A DNA stretch of 11,834 nt from a bacterium (GTDB lineage: Bacteria > Vulcanimicrobiota > Xenobia > Xenobiales > Xenobiaceae): positions 1-11,834 of the forward strand of contig JAFSXH010000253.1 in assembly GCA_017444165.1 (NCBI GenBank), in the 5' to 3' direction. The notes beneath the pieces are model-generated. The model was not told where the DNA came from. It did not search any database and saw nothing but the letters and a program-made list of their open reading frames with translations. Made by a program: the position numbers and the translations under genes. Positions 1-9,000 of the stretch are shown in pieces; positions within the stretch are counted from its first letter, which is position 1; every line of letters begins with the position of its first letter.

Positions 1-1282
1 AGTTGATGTAGCCATCTTCACTGCGCCCATAACGCACACAAGCTAAGTGGATAGATTGCATGATCTTGCGCAGACGAGCGTCAAATTCATCCACACTCCA
101 ACTTTCGTGAGAGGCATTTTGGGCCATCTCTAAACCAGAAGCGGCCACTCCTCCAGCGTTTACTGCTTTACTAGGAGCAAAAAGGATGCGAGAGCGCAAA
201 AACTCCGTTATCGCCTCAGGCACACAGGGCATATCGGCCGCTTCAGCCACTACTAAAACTCCATTATCGATCAGATCTTTGGCATCTTCCAAGAAGAGTT
301 CGTTCTGTGTAGCCGCTGGAATAGCCACATCGCAAGGTATATCCCAGGGAGTGCCGCCATCGAAGTACTCCGCTCCGTCAAACTCCTCGATATATTCACT
401 CAAACTGCCTCGGCGCAGATTTTTTAATTCCATAATCCAGTCTAACTTGTCCTCATCGATGCCATCAGGATCGTAGATCATCCCTAAAGTATCCGACATA
501 GTTAAGACCTTAGCCCCCATAGCTATGGCTTTTTTGGCTGCAAATTGGGCCATATTGCCCGCTCCAGAAATGACGACTCTCTTCCCTTCTAAGGTATCAT
601 CGCGCCGTTTCAACATTTCTTCGATAAAGTAGATAACTCCAAAGCCCGCCGCTTCAGGACGGAGCATAGAACCACCCCACTCTAACCCCTTGTTGGTGAC
701 CGCTCCAGAAAAACGACTAGACAACTTTTTATACATACCGAAGAGGTAGCCGATCTCCCGTCCACCCACACCTAGACCACTGGAGACCACATCCAAAGTA
801 GAGCCAATATGGCGGTAGAGTTCCGTCATAAATGATTGACAGAAGCGCATAACTTCCATGTCCGATTTGCCTTTAGGATCGAAATCTGCGCCACCTTTGG
901 CCCCCCCTAAGGGCAGACAGGTCAGAGAGTTGCGAAAGACCTGTTCGAAGGCCAAAAATTTCATTATGCTCAAATTTACACTAGGATGGAAACGCAAACC
1001 ACCTTGGAACGGTCCAATAGCGTTGCTCATCTCCACGCGATAGCCGCGATTTACTTGAACGTTGCCCAAATCATCTACCCAAGGCACGCGGAAGATGATC
1101 GTTCGCTCTGGTTCGACTAGACGCTCCAAAACCTTGACTCTTCTATAGACAGGATTTGCTTCCACAACGGGAACGACCGAAGCGAAGACTTCACGTATAG
1201 CTTGTAAAAATTCTGGTTGTCCTGGATTGCGCACGGCCACTTGGCCCATAATTAGATCGAGAGTCGTAGTTTTCAAGCTCAT
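1..1282 (-). CDS. gdhA: Glutamate dehydrogenase family protein (partial, C-terminus outside window), atypical active site
   Basis: The family carries out reversible NAD(P)H-dependent amination of 2-oxoglutarate to glutamate in the cytosol. I translated the minus strand from ATG at 1282; 427 codons are in the window, and E. coli GdhA (447 aa) suggests about 20 are missing. An AAGGA lies about 12 bases before the ATG. Family landmarks are clear: NLSIMKFLAFEQ (103-114), GGAKGG with the catalytic Lys at 129, DFDPKGKS (133-140), GVGGREIGYLFG (171-182), the nucleotide-binding SGAGNMAQFA (239-248), ATQNE (324-328) and ASGLEMAQN near the end. Three normally invariant spots differ. GPYKGG is GPFQGG (Gln93 for the substrate-binding Lys). 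DVPAGDIGVGG is DVVSSGLGVGG (Gly169 for the catalytic Asp). EGANMP is EAADMP. The reading frame is intact, so this is not a decayed pseudogene. Membership of the family is certain; normal glutamate dehydrogenase activity is doubtful. It is divergently transcribed from the PTS operon. Confidence 0.9.
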   Translation of the reverse strand, partial: MSLKTTTLDLIMGQVAVRNPGQPEFLQAIREVFASVVPVVEANPVYRRVKVLERLVEPERTIIFRVPWVDDLGNVQVNRGYRVEMSNAIGPFQGGLRFHPSVNLSIMKFLAFEQVFRNSLTCLPLGGAKGGADFDPKGKSDMEVMRFCQSFMTELYRHIGSTLDVVSSGLGVGGREIGYLFGMYKKLSSRFSGAVTNKGLEWGGSMLRPEAAGFGVIYFIEEMLKRRDDTLEGKRVVISGAGNMAQFAAKKAIAMGAKVLTMSDTLGMIYDPDGIDEDKLDWIMELKNLRRGSLSEYIEEFDGAEYFDGGTPWDIPCDVAIPAATQNELFLEDAKDLIDNGVLVVAEAADMPCVPEAITEFLRSRILFAPSKAVNAGGVAASGLEMAQNASHESWSVDEFDARLRKIMQSIHLACVRYGRSEDGYIN

Positions 1283-1445
1283 AAGACGGGAAGATCCTTC
1301 GCACAAAGATTTTAGAGTTTTTTCTTGTTATAATAACTCTCTTCCTGTTATTTGCTATTTTCAAGTGAGGGAAGTCAGCTCTAAGTGTTGAAGGCGCGGT
1401 TATCGGATTTTAATCTATTTTAACTTTCTTTGGAGTGTGCTGGTT
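1283..1445. promoter_or_regulatory. Divergent intergenic region between the gdhA-like gene and the PTS operon
   Basis: The 163 bases between the two divergent starts must carry both promoters. Visible elements are an AT-rich palindromic GTTAT-A-ATAAC at 1327-1337, which contains a TATAAT hexamer (1329-1334) without a good upstream -35 box. A second GTTAT at 1347-1351 pairs with the ATAAC at 1333-1337. Such small inverted repeats could be an operator, but none matches a site I recognise with certainty. No small gene is visible here. Confidence 0.5.
1388..1416 (+). promoter_or_regulatory. Candidate sigma70-type promoter for the PTS operon
   Basis: TTGAAG (1388-1393) and TAATCT (1411-1416) are separated by 17 bases, matching 4 of 6 and 3 of 6 consensus positions. 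The -10 box lies 29 bases before the GTG start at 1446, a reasonable leader length. The match is weak, so this is a candidate only. Confidence 0.3.
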
Positions 1446-3983
1446 GTGAGCAATAAAGCCCTTGAGCTATACGCCCCCATTTCAGGGCAGACAATCGATC
1501 TAGAGCTCGTCCCCGATCCCGTCTTTGCTAGCAAGATGGTGGGAGATGGTCTAGCTATCGATCCTACTTCAGAGGTTCTCTTGGCCCCCTGCGATGGCGT
1601 GGTTAAGACGATCCACAGTTCTAAACACGCTTTGACCTTGACCCATGAGAGCGGTTTAGAGATCTTGATACACATCGGTTTAGATACCGTCTCTTTAAAA
1701 GGTGAAGGCTTCTCTCCACGGATCAACATTGGAGACAAAGTAACTCAGGGTCAGCCTTTAATTAGCTTTGATGCCGCCTTGATCGCAGAAAAAGCCCGCA
1801 GTTTAATAACTATGTTCCTAGTAACAAATGGCGATCTTATCGATAAACTTGAAGTTAATTCTGGCAAGAAAAGAGCGGGTAAAGATACCTGTTTAAAGGT
1901 CTTCCTCAAGAGCGAAGCCGCTCAAAGTTCGACGGAAGAATACTCTGCCAAAGTGGAGTCTGCCGACATAGAAGTTCTCAACCCTCAAGGCTTGCACGCC
2001 CGCCCCGCCGCTGTCTTGGCCAATTTAGCTAAACGCTTCAAATCAAAGATCGAAATCGTTCGTCAAAATCAAGCGGCCAACTGTAAGAGCGTAGTAGCTT
2101 TAATGAGCCTGCAAGTTCTCAAAAATGATAGGGTTAAATTTAGAGCCGCTGGAGAAGATGCTCAACAGGCGATCAAAGAGTTGAGCCAAGCTCTAAAAGA
2201 GGGCTTGGGCGAAGATATCAGTGCAAGTACTCCTAGCCTAGCCTCACCTGCAAAACTCCCTTCTGCCACTCCAACGAAACTAACCATAGACACAAATCGC
2301 CTCTTACACGGAGTAAGTGCTTCGCCTGGAATTGCTGTAGGCCACATCTACCAAATGAGTCACCCCGAATACGAGGTAAACGAAAAGGGCGAAGATCCCC
2401 AGAGTGAACGGGCCAAATTTTCCAAAGCTATTAATTCCGCTAAGAGCGAGTTAGAGTTCTTAGAGAACAACATGAAAGCCCAGGCCGATCCTAACAAGGC
2501 TGGAATATTCGCCGCCCACCGCGAGCTTTTAGATGATCCCGATCTCATCGAACAGACTCACGAGAGTATCAATTCGGGTAAGAGTGCCGCCTTCAGTTGG
2601 CGCGAAGCCTACACCCAACAGGCGGAGAACCTCTCTAAGCTGAGCCACGAACTTATGGCCGCCCGCGCCGCCGATGTGCGCGATATTGGCGAAAGAGTTT
2701 TGCGCCTCTTGATAGGTGAAAAGGTTAGTTTAGCCCACAATTATCCAGAAGATACGATCCTCATAGCTGAAGATCTCACTCCCTCTGATACGGCCACTTT
2801 AGATCGCTCCAAAGTGATGGGCTTTGCCACAGTTTTGGGAGGAGCTACTTCCCACGTGGCAATATTAGCTCGCTCCTTAGATATGCCCGCTCTGGCTGGT
2901 ATAAATCCTAAAGCCCTCAATATTGCCAACGGTACGAAGGTCATCCTCAACGGCAACAAGGGAACTTTAGAGTTAGATCCTTCAGAAGAGCACTTCAAAG
3001 AGGCTCAGGCTAAACTCAAGGCCCAACGGGAGCGCAATCAAGAACTTATGAGCCGCGCTCAGGAAACGGCCACTACAAAAGATGGCCTTAGAATTGAAGT
3101 TGTAGCCAACATTGGATCCCCTACAGATGCTCAGGAAGCGGTTAAACGCGGAGCTGAGGGCGTAGGACTCTTGCGCAGTGAGTTCCTCTTTATCGGTCGA
3201 GCCACTCCCCCCAGCGAGGAAGAGCAAGCGGATATTTATATCCAGATAGCTAAGACACTCGGAGAAGATAAACCCTTAATAATTAGGACTTTAGATGTGG
3301 GTGGAGATAAACCCCTTCCCTACCTGCCCATTCCTACTGAGGAGAATCCCTTCTTAGGAGAGAGAGGAATAAGGGCTACTTTGACCCGCCCAGAAATTTT
3401 GCGTACCCAATTTAGGGCCATTTTGCGGGCCGCCGACTTTGCCAAAGTGCAGGTAATGCTGCCAATGGTGACAACGATTGACGAATTCCGCCAAGCTAAA
3501 GCCATCTTTGAAGAAGAGTGTAAAAAGGTTGGTAAAAAGGCACCTTTGGGAGTCATGATCGAGATCCCCGCCGCCGCTCTGCTCAGTGAAGTTATAGCTA
3601 GAGAGGCCGATTTCTTCTCCATAGGCACAAACGATCTCACTCAGTACACGATGGCCATAGACAGAGGTCATCCAAAGTTAGCCCCTATGGCTGATGGATT
3701 GAGTCCCGCCGTCTTGCGTCTCATTCGCCTCACCGCTCAAGGAGCCCATGAACACAATCGCAAGGTTGGAGTCTGTGGAGGCATAGGCGGAGACATACAG
3801 GCCACGGCCATTTTGATAGGTTTGGGAATTGATGAATTGAGCGTAGCCGCCCCCGCTGTTCCCGCTATAAAAGAGCGCATACGCAATTTAGACATGGCTT
3901 ATTGCCGCCGCTTGGCTGAGAAAGCTCTGACTTGCGCCAACGCTGAAGAAGTACGCAAATTGCAGGAGGGAATCGAGCTGTGA
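1446..3983 (+). CDS. PTS multiphosphoryl transfer protein, IIA(Glc)-HPr-Enzyme I fusion
   Basis: This 845-residue cytosolic protein takes phosphate from PEP and passes it along its own domains to the IIB domain of the permease encoded next. Residues 1 to about 142 are IIA(Glc)-like, with the paired histidines of the family (H61 in KHALTL, H76 in LIHIGLDTV). HPr spans about 173-257, with active His184 in NPQGLHARPAA and a Ser215 at the HPr Ser46 position. A Ser/Pro/Ala-rich linker (258-285) leads to Enzyme I (286-845), with phospho-His470 in GGATSHVAILARS, the DFFSIGTNDLTQY PEP-utiliser signature (722-734) and catalytic Cys777 in GVCGGIGGD. The CGG in place of the E. coli EI CGE is, from memory, usual in fused FruB/NagF-type enzymes. 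I prefer GTG at 1446 over GTG at 1437 because GGAG at 1432-1435 is ten bases from the former and only one from the latter. All phospho-sites are present, so it should be active. The same domain order is known in Pseudomonas NagF, so the substrate follows the partner permease. Confidence 0.95.
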   Translation: MSNKALELYAPISGQTIDLELVPDPVFASKMVGDGLAIDPTSEVLLAPCDGVVKTIHSSKHALTLTHESGLEILIHIGLDTVSLKGEGFSPRINIGDKVTQGQPLISFDAALIAEKARSLITMFLVTNGDLIDKLEVNSGKKRAGKDTCLKVFLKSEAAQSSTEEYSAKVESADIEVLNPQGLHARPAAVLANLAKRFKSKIEIVRQNQAANCKSVVALMSLQVLKNDRVKFRAAGEDAQQAIKELSQALKEGLGEDISASTPSLASPAKLPSATPTKLTIDTNRLLHGVSASPGIAVGHIYQMSHPEYEVNEKGEDPQSERAKFSKAINSAKSELEFLENNMKAQADPNKAGIFAAHRELLDDPDLIEQTHESINSGKSAAFSWREAYTQQAENLSKLSHELMAARAADVRDIGERVLRLLIGEKVSLAHNYPEDTILIAEDLTPSDTATLDRSKVMGFATVLGGATSHVAILARSLDMPALAGINPKALNIANGTKVILNGNKGTLELDPSEEHFKEAQAKLKAQRERNQELMSRAQETATTKDGLRIEVVANIGSPTDAQEAVKRGAEGVGLLRSEFLFIGRATPPSEEEQADIYIQIAKTLGEDKPLIIRTLDVGGDKPLPYLPIPTEENPFLGERGIRATLTRPEILRTQFRAILRAADFAKVQVMLPMVTTIDEFRQAKAIFEEECKKVGKKAPLGVMIEIPAAALLSEVIAREADFFSIGTNDLTQYTMAIDRGHPKLAPMADGLSPAVLRLIRLTAQGAHEHNRKVGVCGGIGGDIQATAILIGLGIDELSVAAPAVPAIKERIRNLDMAYCRRLAEKALTCANAEEVRKLQEGIEL
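3964..3983 (+). promoter_or_regulatory. Ribosome binding site and GTGA stop-start overlap
   Basis: AGGAGGG (3964-3970) lies nine bases before GTG at 3980, whose last two bases and the next A form the TGA stop of the upstream gene. The near-perfect Shine-Dalgarno sequence fixes the GTG start. The four-base overlap implies translational coupling, hence balanced amounts of the two PTS proteins. Confidence 0.8.
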
Positions 3984-5818
3984 ACATTTTCAAAAAAGCC
4001 TTTGGACTGATGCAACAGATCGGTAAAGCTCTGATGTTGCCAGTATCGGTCTTGCCCGTAGCGGGTATCTTGCTGGGAGTTGGCTCTTCCAAATATAGCT
4101 GGGTTCCCGATAATCTCAACGAACTGCTAAAGAGCAGTGCCAGTATATTTCTCACTCTGCCCCTCTTGACGGCCATCGGAGTCACTATCCTCAAGATCAT
4201 GGCCGAATCGGGCAACGTAATCTTTGCTAACCTGCCCTTGATCTTTGCCATCGGTGTGGCGTTGGGGCTTACGAAAAATGACGGTGTCTCCGCTTTAGCC
4301 GCTGTAGTCGGTTACATGGTTATGAATGCCACTATGGGCGTTATGGCTCAAATTCAGGGTGCTGAAGGGGCCACTAGCCAGATCATGGGCATAACGAGTA
4401 TAGATACGGGTGTATTTGGAGGTATCCTTATCGGTATCGTAGCGGGATATCTATTCAACAAGTATTACCGCATCGATCTGCCTCCATATCTAGGTTTCTT
4501 TGCGGGCAAAAGATTTGTGCCTATCGTCACCGCCTTTGCCGCTATCGCCACGGGTATCGTTTTGAGTTACATCTGGCCCCCTATCGGTGGTTTTATCTCC
4601 CGTGCTGGTAACTGGGCCGCCAACGGCAATCAGCTCTTTGCCGGTGTCCTCTATGGTGTAGTTGAACGCGCCCTCTTGCCCTTCGGTTTGCATCACATCT
4701 GGAACGTGCCTTTCTTCTTCCAAATGGGTGAGTACGTCGATGCTAACGGAGTTGTCGTCCACGGTGACATTCAGCGTTTCTTTGCCGGCGACCAGACAGC
4801 AGGTATCTTAGGTGGAGGCTTCTTGGTAAAGATGTGGGGACTCCCCGCCGCCGCTATCGCAATTTGGCACTGTGCTAAACCAGAAAACAAGGTTAGAATC
4901 GGCGGTATCATGGTATCGGCCGCTTTAACCTCTTTCTTAACTGGTATCACTGAGCCCATCGAGTTCTCTTTCCTCTTTGCCGCCCCTATACTTTACGTAA
5001 TTCACGCTCTCTTAACGGGCAGTGCTTTCTTCGTAATGAACTACGTAGATGCTCACATGGGCTTCACCTTCTCGCAAGGTTTTATCGACTACATACTCTA
5101 CTTCAATCACGACATTAGACCGACTGTAGTCTTAATTTTAGGCCCCATCTACGCCTTGATCTACTACGGAGTATTCCGCTTCCTCATCACTAAGTTTGAT
5201 CTGCACACCCCTGGACGCGAAGAGAATACCGAAGATGTCGCCGCCACCTCTGGCAACAGCAGTGAGTTAGCGGCCAAAGTCTTAGAAGCCTTAGGTGGTC
5301 GCCAGAACTTGGCCAGTTTAGATGCTTGTATCACCCGTCTGCGCGTCGGTTTGCACGACATTAAAGCCGCCAGTCCCGATACCCTCAAGGCTCTGGGAGC
5401 CGCTGGTGTGGTCGTAGTCGGCAACAACCTCCAAGCTATCTTTGGCACACTCTCCGAAAACCTCAAGTCGGACATAGAAGAGTACATTAAATCTAATGGC
5501 GATGCCAATGCCGCTCCTCTGCCGACCTCTGCCCCCAAGAGCGAAGGTATAGATCTCGCCAAAGTGACCGTATCCGCTCCGATCAAAGAGAAGGCTCAAT
5601 CCTTCTTAAAACTCTGCGGTGATCGCGCTAACTTAGAAGATATCCGCTTGGTAGCTATGACCCGCGTCAGCTTCAAGCTCAAAGAATTAGCGAAATTGCA
5701 GAGCGAAGAGTTAGAGAAAGCGGGCTTCGACTTAATGCCCCTCAAGGACAACAAGGTTCATCTCCTCTGTCCTTTAGATGAAGCTCAAGAGATGGCCGCG
5801 GCTATCTATCAGGCTTAA
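3980..5818 (+). CDS. ptsG: PTS glucose-type permease IICB (PtsG-like) with an extra degenerate IIB domain
   Basis: This 612-residue inner-membrane permease imports and phosphorylates a hexose, most likely glucose. Residues 1 to about 405 are the hydrophobic IIC domain. PtsG-like stretches include KALMLPVSVLPVAGILLGVG (16-35), NDGVSALAAVV (100-110), YLGFFAGKRFVPI (170-182), FGLHHIWNVPF (235-245) and GITEPIEFSF (322-331) with the conserved Glu pair. HIWNVPF and the AGKRFVP context favour glucose over N-acetylglucosamine (NagE), though NagE is not excluded. A linker TPGREE (410-415) leads to IIB (about 425-505), with the phospho-Cys450 in LDACITRLRV. After an Ala/Pro/Ser-rich linker, residues 533-612 form a second IIB-like repeat. 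NLEDIRLVAMTRVSFKL lines up with NLASLDACITRLRVGL, but Ala559 replaces the Cys. It therefore cannot carry phosphate and may be structural or regulatory. Ordinary PtsG proteins end after the first IIB, near 480-500 residues. IIA is supplied by the gene just upstream. Confidence 0.95.
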   Translation: MNIFKKAFGLMQQIGKALMLPVSVLPVAGILLGVGSSKYSWVPDNLNELLKSSASIFLTLPLLTAIGVTILKIMAESGNVIFANLPLIFAIGVALGLTKNDGVSALAAVVGYMVMNATMGVMAQIQGAEGATSQIMGITSIDTGVFGGILIGIVAGYLFNKYYRIDLPPYLGFFAGKRFVPIVTAFAAIATGIVLSYIWPPIGGFISRAGNWAANGNQLFAGVLYGVVERALLPFGLHHIWNVPFFFQMGEYVDANGVVVHGDIQRFFAGDQTAGILGGGFLVKMWGLPAAAIAIWHCAKPENKVRIGGIMVSAALTSFLTGITEPIEFSFLFAAPILYVIHALLTGSAFFVMNYVDAHMGFTFSQGFIDYILYFNHDIRPTVVLILGPIYALIYYGVFRFLITKFDLHTPGREENTEDVAATSGNSSELAAKVLEALGGRQNLASLDACITRLRVGLHDIKAASPDTLKALGAAGVVVVGNNLQAIFGTLSENLKSDIEEYIKSNGDANAAPLPTSAPKSEGIDLAKVTVSAPIKEKAQSFLKLCGDRANLEDIRLVAMTRVSFKLKELAKLQSEELEKAGFDLMPLKDNKVHLLCPLDEAQEMAAAIYQA

Positions 5819-5859
5819 AAAAAAGGCTGTCGCAACAAAAAATGCGACAGCTTTTTTTT
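5818..5859 (+). terminator. Rho-independent terminator of the PTS operon
   Basis: A perfect 9-bp stem GCTGTCGCA/TGCGACAGC (5826-5834 with 5843-5851) closes an 8-base A-rich loop and is followed by a run of eight T. A matching A-run precedes the stem, so it could also stop transcription from the other strand. It begins at the last base of the ptsG stop codon. Confidence 0.93.
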
Positions 5860-5913
5860 ATCGTACGATTTTTGCCATAATGTGTGTTTTTTTGTGTTGG
5901 GCAGTTTTAATTA

Positions 5914-5957
5914 GTAGAGTGGAGTGTGAAGTGTGGAGTTAGGAGTGAGGAGTGTGG
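5914..5957. repeat. G-rich low-complexity repeat (GGAGTGTG/GTGAGGAG units)
   Basis: Imperfect short units of the type GGAGTGTG, GTGTGGAG and GTGAGGAG follow one another between the PTS terminator and the restriction gene. No reading frame or hairpin explains them. They look like the short tandem repeats scattered in some bacterial genomes. The complementary C-rich form occurs inside the downstream gene at 10252-10352. Confidence 0.75.
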
Positions 5958-5963
5958 AAAGAA

Positions 5964-6008
5964 ATAATTAATTCATTGTTAATTTCTAATTGCTAATTTC
6001 TAATTAAT
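5964..6008. repeat. AT-rich low-complexity repeat (TAATTTCTAATT units)
   Basis: TAATTTCTAATT occurs at 5980-5991 and again at 5994-6005 (14-base period), preceded by related ATAATTAATT and GTTAATT units. It ends about 45 bases before the ATG of the restriction gene, so it may sit in or near that gene's promoter. No convincing -35/-10 pair can be separated from the repeat. Confidence 0.75.
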
Positions 6009-6053
6009 CCTTTGGGGCAGGCTTCGCTTGGGCGTGTGTTAAAGCGTGCTTTT

Positions 6054-9000
6054 ATGTCTAAGTCAATTTACGATCTGTTGGATGCCATTCGCGCTAAATA
6101 TACTGTTAAAAAAGATGTTGGGGCGGCGTTTGAAGAGGCTTGTGTTTATTTCTTGAAAAATTGTCCTGGTTGGGGCAATGTTTTGGAGGATGTCTGTCTT
6201 TGGCAAAATTGGGAGTTTTGCGATGGGCAGGATACGGGAATTGATCTGGTGGCCCGTGATCGGATTGATGGGACTTATTGGGCTATTCAATGCAAGTGTT
6301 ACGACACGGAGCAGGAGCTCAATTTTAAGCAGACGGCTACATTTTTTGCTAAGGCTGGGGAACCTAAGTACAATTTTGGCCATTATTTGTTGATTACCAG
6401 CGATTGCCAGATCTCTAAGAACCTTGAGAAGCACATTGAAGGCCTTGAAGGGAAGGCGGTACTATTGACGGCCGCTTCTATCGATCAGCTCGATTTTGAT
6501 TGGTCTGATTTTTTATCTAAATCTCACACCGAGAGGGTTAGCCTCAAATTGCGTCCCGATCAGCAGGAGGCTTTAAGTTCTGTCTTACGGACTTTTGAAA
6601 AACATGATCGGACGCGGCTAATCATGGCTTGCGGAACGGGCAAGACCTTTGTCTCTTTGAAGATTGCCGAAACTTTGGCTCCTAGGGGGACGGTGCTCTT
6701 TTGTGCGCCTTCGATTGCTCTGGTCAGTCAGTCTTGTGCGGTTTGGAACAAATTGACTGGGCTCGATATGCAGTTTCTCGTGGTCTGTTCTGATTCAAAG
6801 GCCTCTAAGGCTGGGAACGATCACATTGGAGAGACTCTGGCTAATTTGCCTTATCCTGCTACTACCAACGCTCAGACTTTGGCGACTAACTTTGCCCGTT
6901 TGGGGGATGGGTTCAAGGTTACTTTTACTACTTATCAATCGATGGATGTGATCTCTCAGGCTCAAAAGTTGGGCTTGCCTGCTTTTGATCTGGTTATCTG
7001 TGATGAGGCCCATCGCACGGCGGGGGCTAAGTTTGAGGGGGATGATCCTAAAGTTTTTCAGTTGGTACACGACAACGATATTATTAAGGCCGAGAAGCGT
7101 CTGTACATGACGGCTACGCCTAAAATTTATACGGATAAGGCCCAAAAATCTAAGCGTGGGGAGACCTTCGTTCTCTCTTCTATGGATAATGAGGAAATTT
7201 ACGGGCCAGAGGCCTACTATCTGCCTTTTGATGTGGCGGTAGAGAAGGGATTATTGGCCGATTATAAAGTTGTGGTCTTGGCCGTTCCTGAAGAATTGGT
7301 AGAGAGCTTAGACTTAAATGGCGAGGTGGAGATAGATCAGGCTTGTAAGATTTTGGGCTGTTGGAAGGAGCTGGTTTATCATGGTGACGATGGCGAGGCC
7401 AACGAGAATGAGCCGCTGATCGTCAAGGATTTTAAAACTATGCCTGTGGGAGTGGAACCTCTGCGCAAGGCGGTGGGCTTCTGCCATTCCATAAAATCTT
7501 CTCAATCTATAGCCGAGACTTTTGGAAAAGTGATCGACAATTATCGCAAGTTATCGGCAGGCAAGATCGCTCTGAATTGTTCTCTTCAGCATGTGGATGG
7601 AACAATGAACAGCCAAGAGCGTCACAAAAAATTACATTGGCTCGCTGAAGATTCTGGCGGAGAGTGTCGCATCCTGACTAACGCCCGCTGTTTGGCTGAG
7701 GGTGTCGATGTTCCCGCCCTCGATGCGGTACTCTTCTTTAGCCCGCGCAAGTCGAAGATCGACATTGTCCAGGCTGTGGGCCGCGTTATGCGCACTTTTA
7801 AGGGCAAGAAGTACGGTTACATTATTCTGCCTATCGTCGTTCCTGCGGGTCAAGAACCAGAAGAGGCTCTGGATAAGTCGGATAAATTCGATGTAATTTG
7901 GGACGTACTCCAAGCCTTGCGCAGTCATGATCGGAGGATCGATGCGCGGATAAATGCTATAAATTTACCTAACAAAGCTAAACAAAATGACTCGACCAAC
8001 GTTGGCGATCTGGCCGAGGAAGATTCTGGACAAGCTCTGGAGCAGGCCTCCTTGAATTTATCCTACAATCGCAGATTGCAAGAGGCCATCTACACCAAAT
8101 TAGTAAAACGCTGTGGAGATCGCATTTACTGGGATAGCTGGGCCGCCGATGTGGCTCGCATGGCTGAGGAACACATCAAACATCTAAAGACTCTGATCAG
8201 CGAAAATTCCCAAATAGGCCGAGCCTTTGCCGAATTTCATCAAGGCTTGAGGGAGACTTTAAATCCCAATATTAGCCAAGATAGTGCCGTTGAGATGATA
8301 ACTCAACACATAATTACTGTACCTATCTTCAATGTTCTCTTTAAGGATTTTCAATTTAAAGATTCTAACCCCGTCTCCATAGCTATGGAGCGTTTCCTGG
8401 ACTATCTGCCCAGCCGTCAAGTTACCGAAAATGAAGACGACTTGAAAGATCTTCAAGAACTCTACGCCAGCATAGAACGCCGCGCCAAAGTTGTCACCTC
8501 CGCTCAAGGCCGCCAGAACCTGATAAAAGATCTCTATGAAGAGTTCTTCAGCAAGGCTTTACGTGCCACTAAAGACAAATTAGGTATAGTCTATACCCCC
8601 TCCGAGGTGGTCGATCATATCTTGTACTTCACCAACGCCATCTTGCGCGAAAAATTCCAGACATCTTTAGCTGAACCCAACGTCCATATTCTAGACGGTT
8701 TTGCTGGCACAGGAACCTTTATCGCCCATTTAATCGCCGATCCTAATTTAATTGACGATAATCATTTGCGTTACAAATACACCCACGAACTGCACAGCAA
8801 CGAGATCTTACTCTTAGCCTACTACATAATGGCAGTAAATATCGAACAGGCCTTCCATCAGCGTCTCAACCAGATTGAAGAAAATTCAACTTACCTCCCC
8901 TTCAAAGGCGCAGTGTTGACCGATACCTTCCAGATGGAAGAACACGATGAGAGAGACTTTTACAATATCTCCTTCCCCGAAAACTCCGCCCGCGCCCAAG

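Noticed and set aside
1..1282. Treating the gdhA-like gene as a pseudogene
   Set aside because: The frame is open throughout and most family motifs are intact; only specific active-site positions differ, which is unlike random decay.
1437..1445. GTG at 1437 as start of the IIA-HPr-EI gene
   Set aside because: The GGAG at 1432-1435 ends one base before it, too close to serve as its ribosome binding site; the in-frame GTG at 1446 has ideal spacing.
6012..6053. TTG at 6012 as start of the Type ISP gene
   Set aside because: It would add 14 residues with no clear ribosome binding site and would start just after the AT repeat; the ATG at 6054 gives an N-terminus like that of known family members.
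7450..7700. Skew switch as a replication origin or terminus
   Set aside because: The change is local to one gene and the flanking PTS genes have balanced skew; no DnaA boxes or dif-like site were seen.
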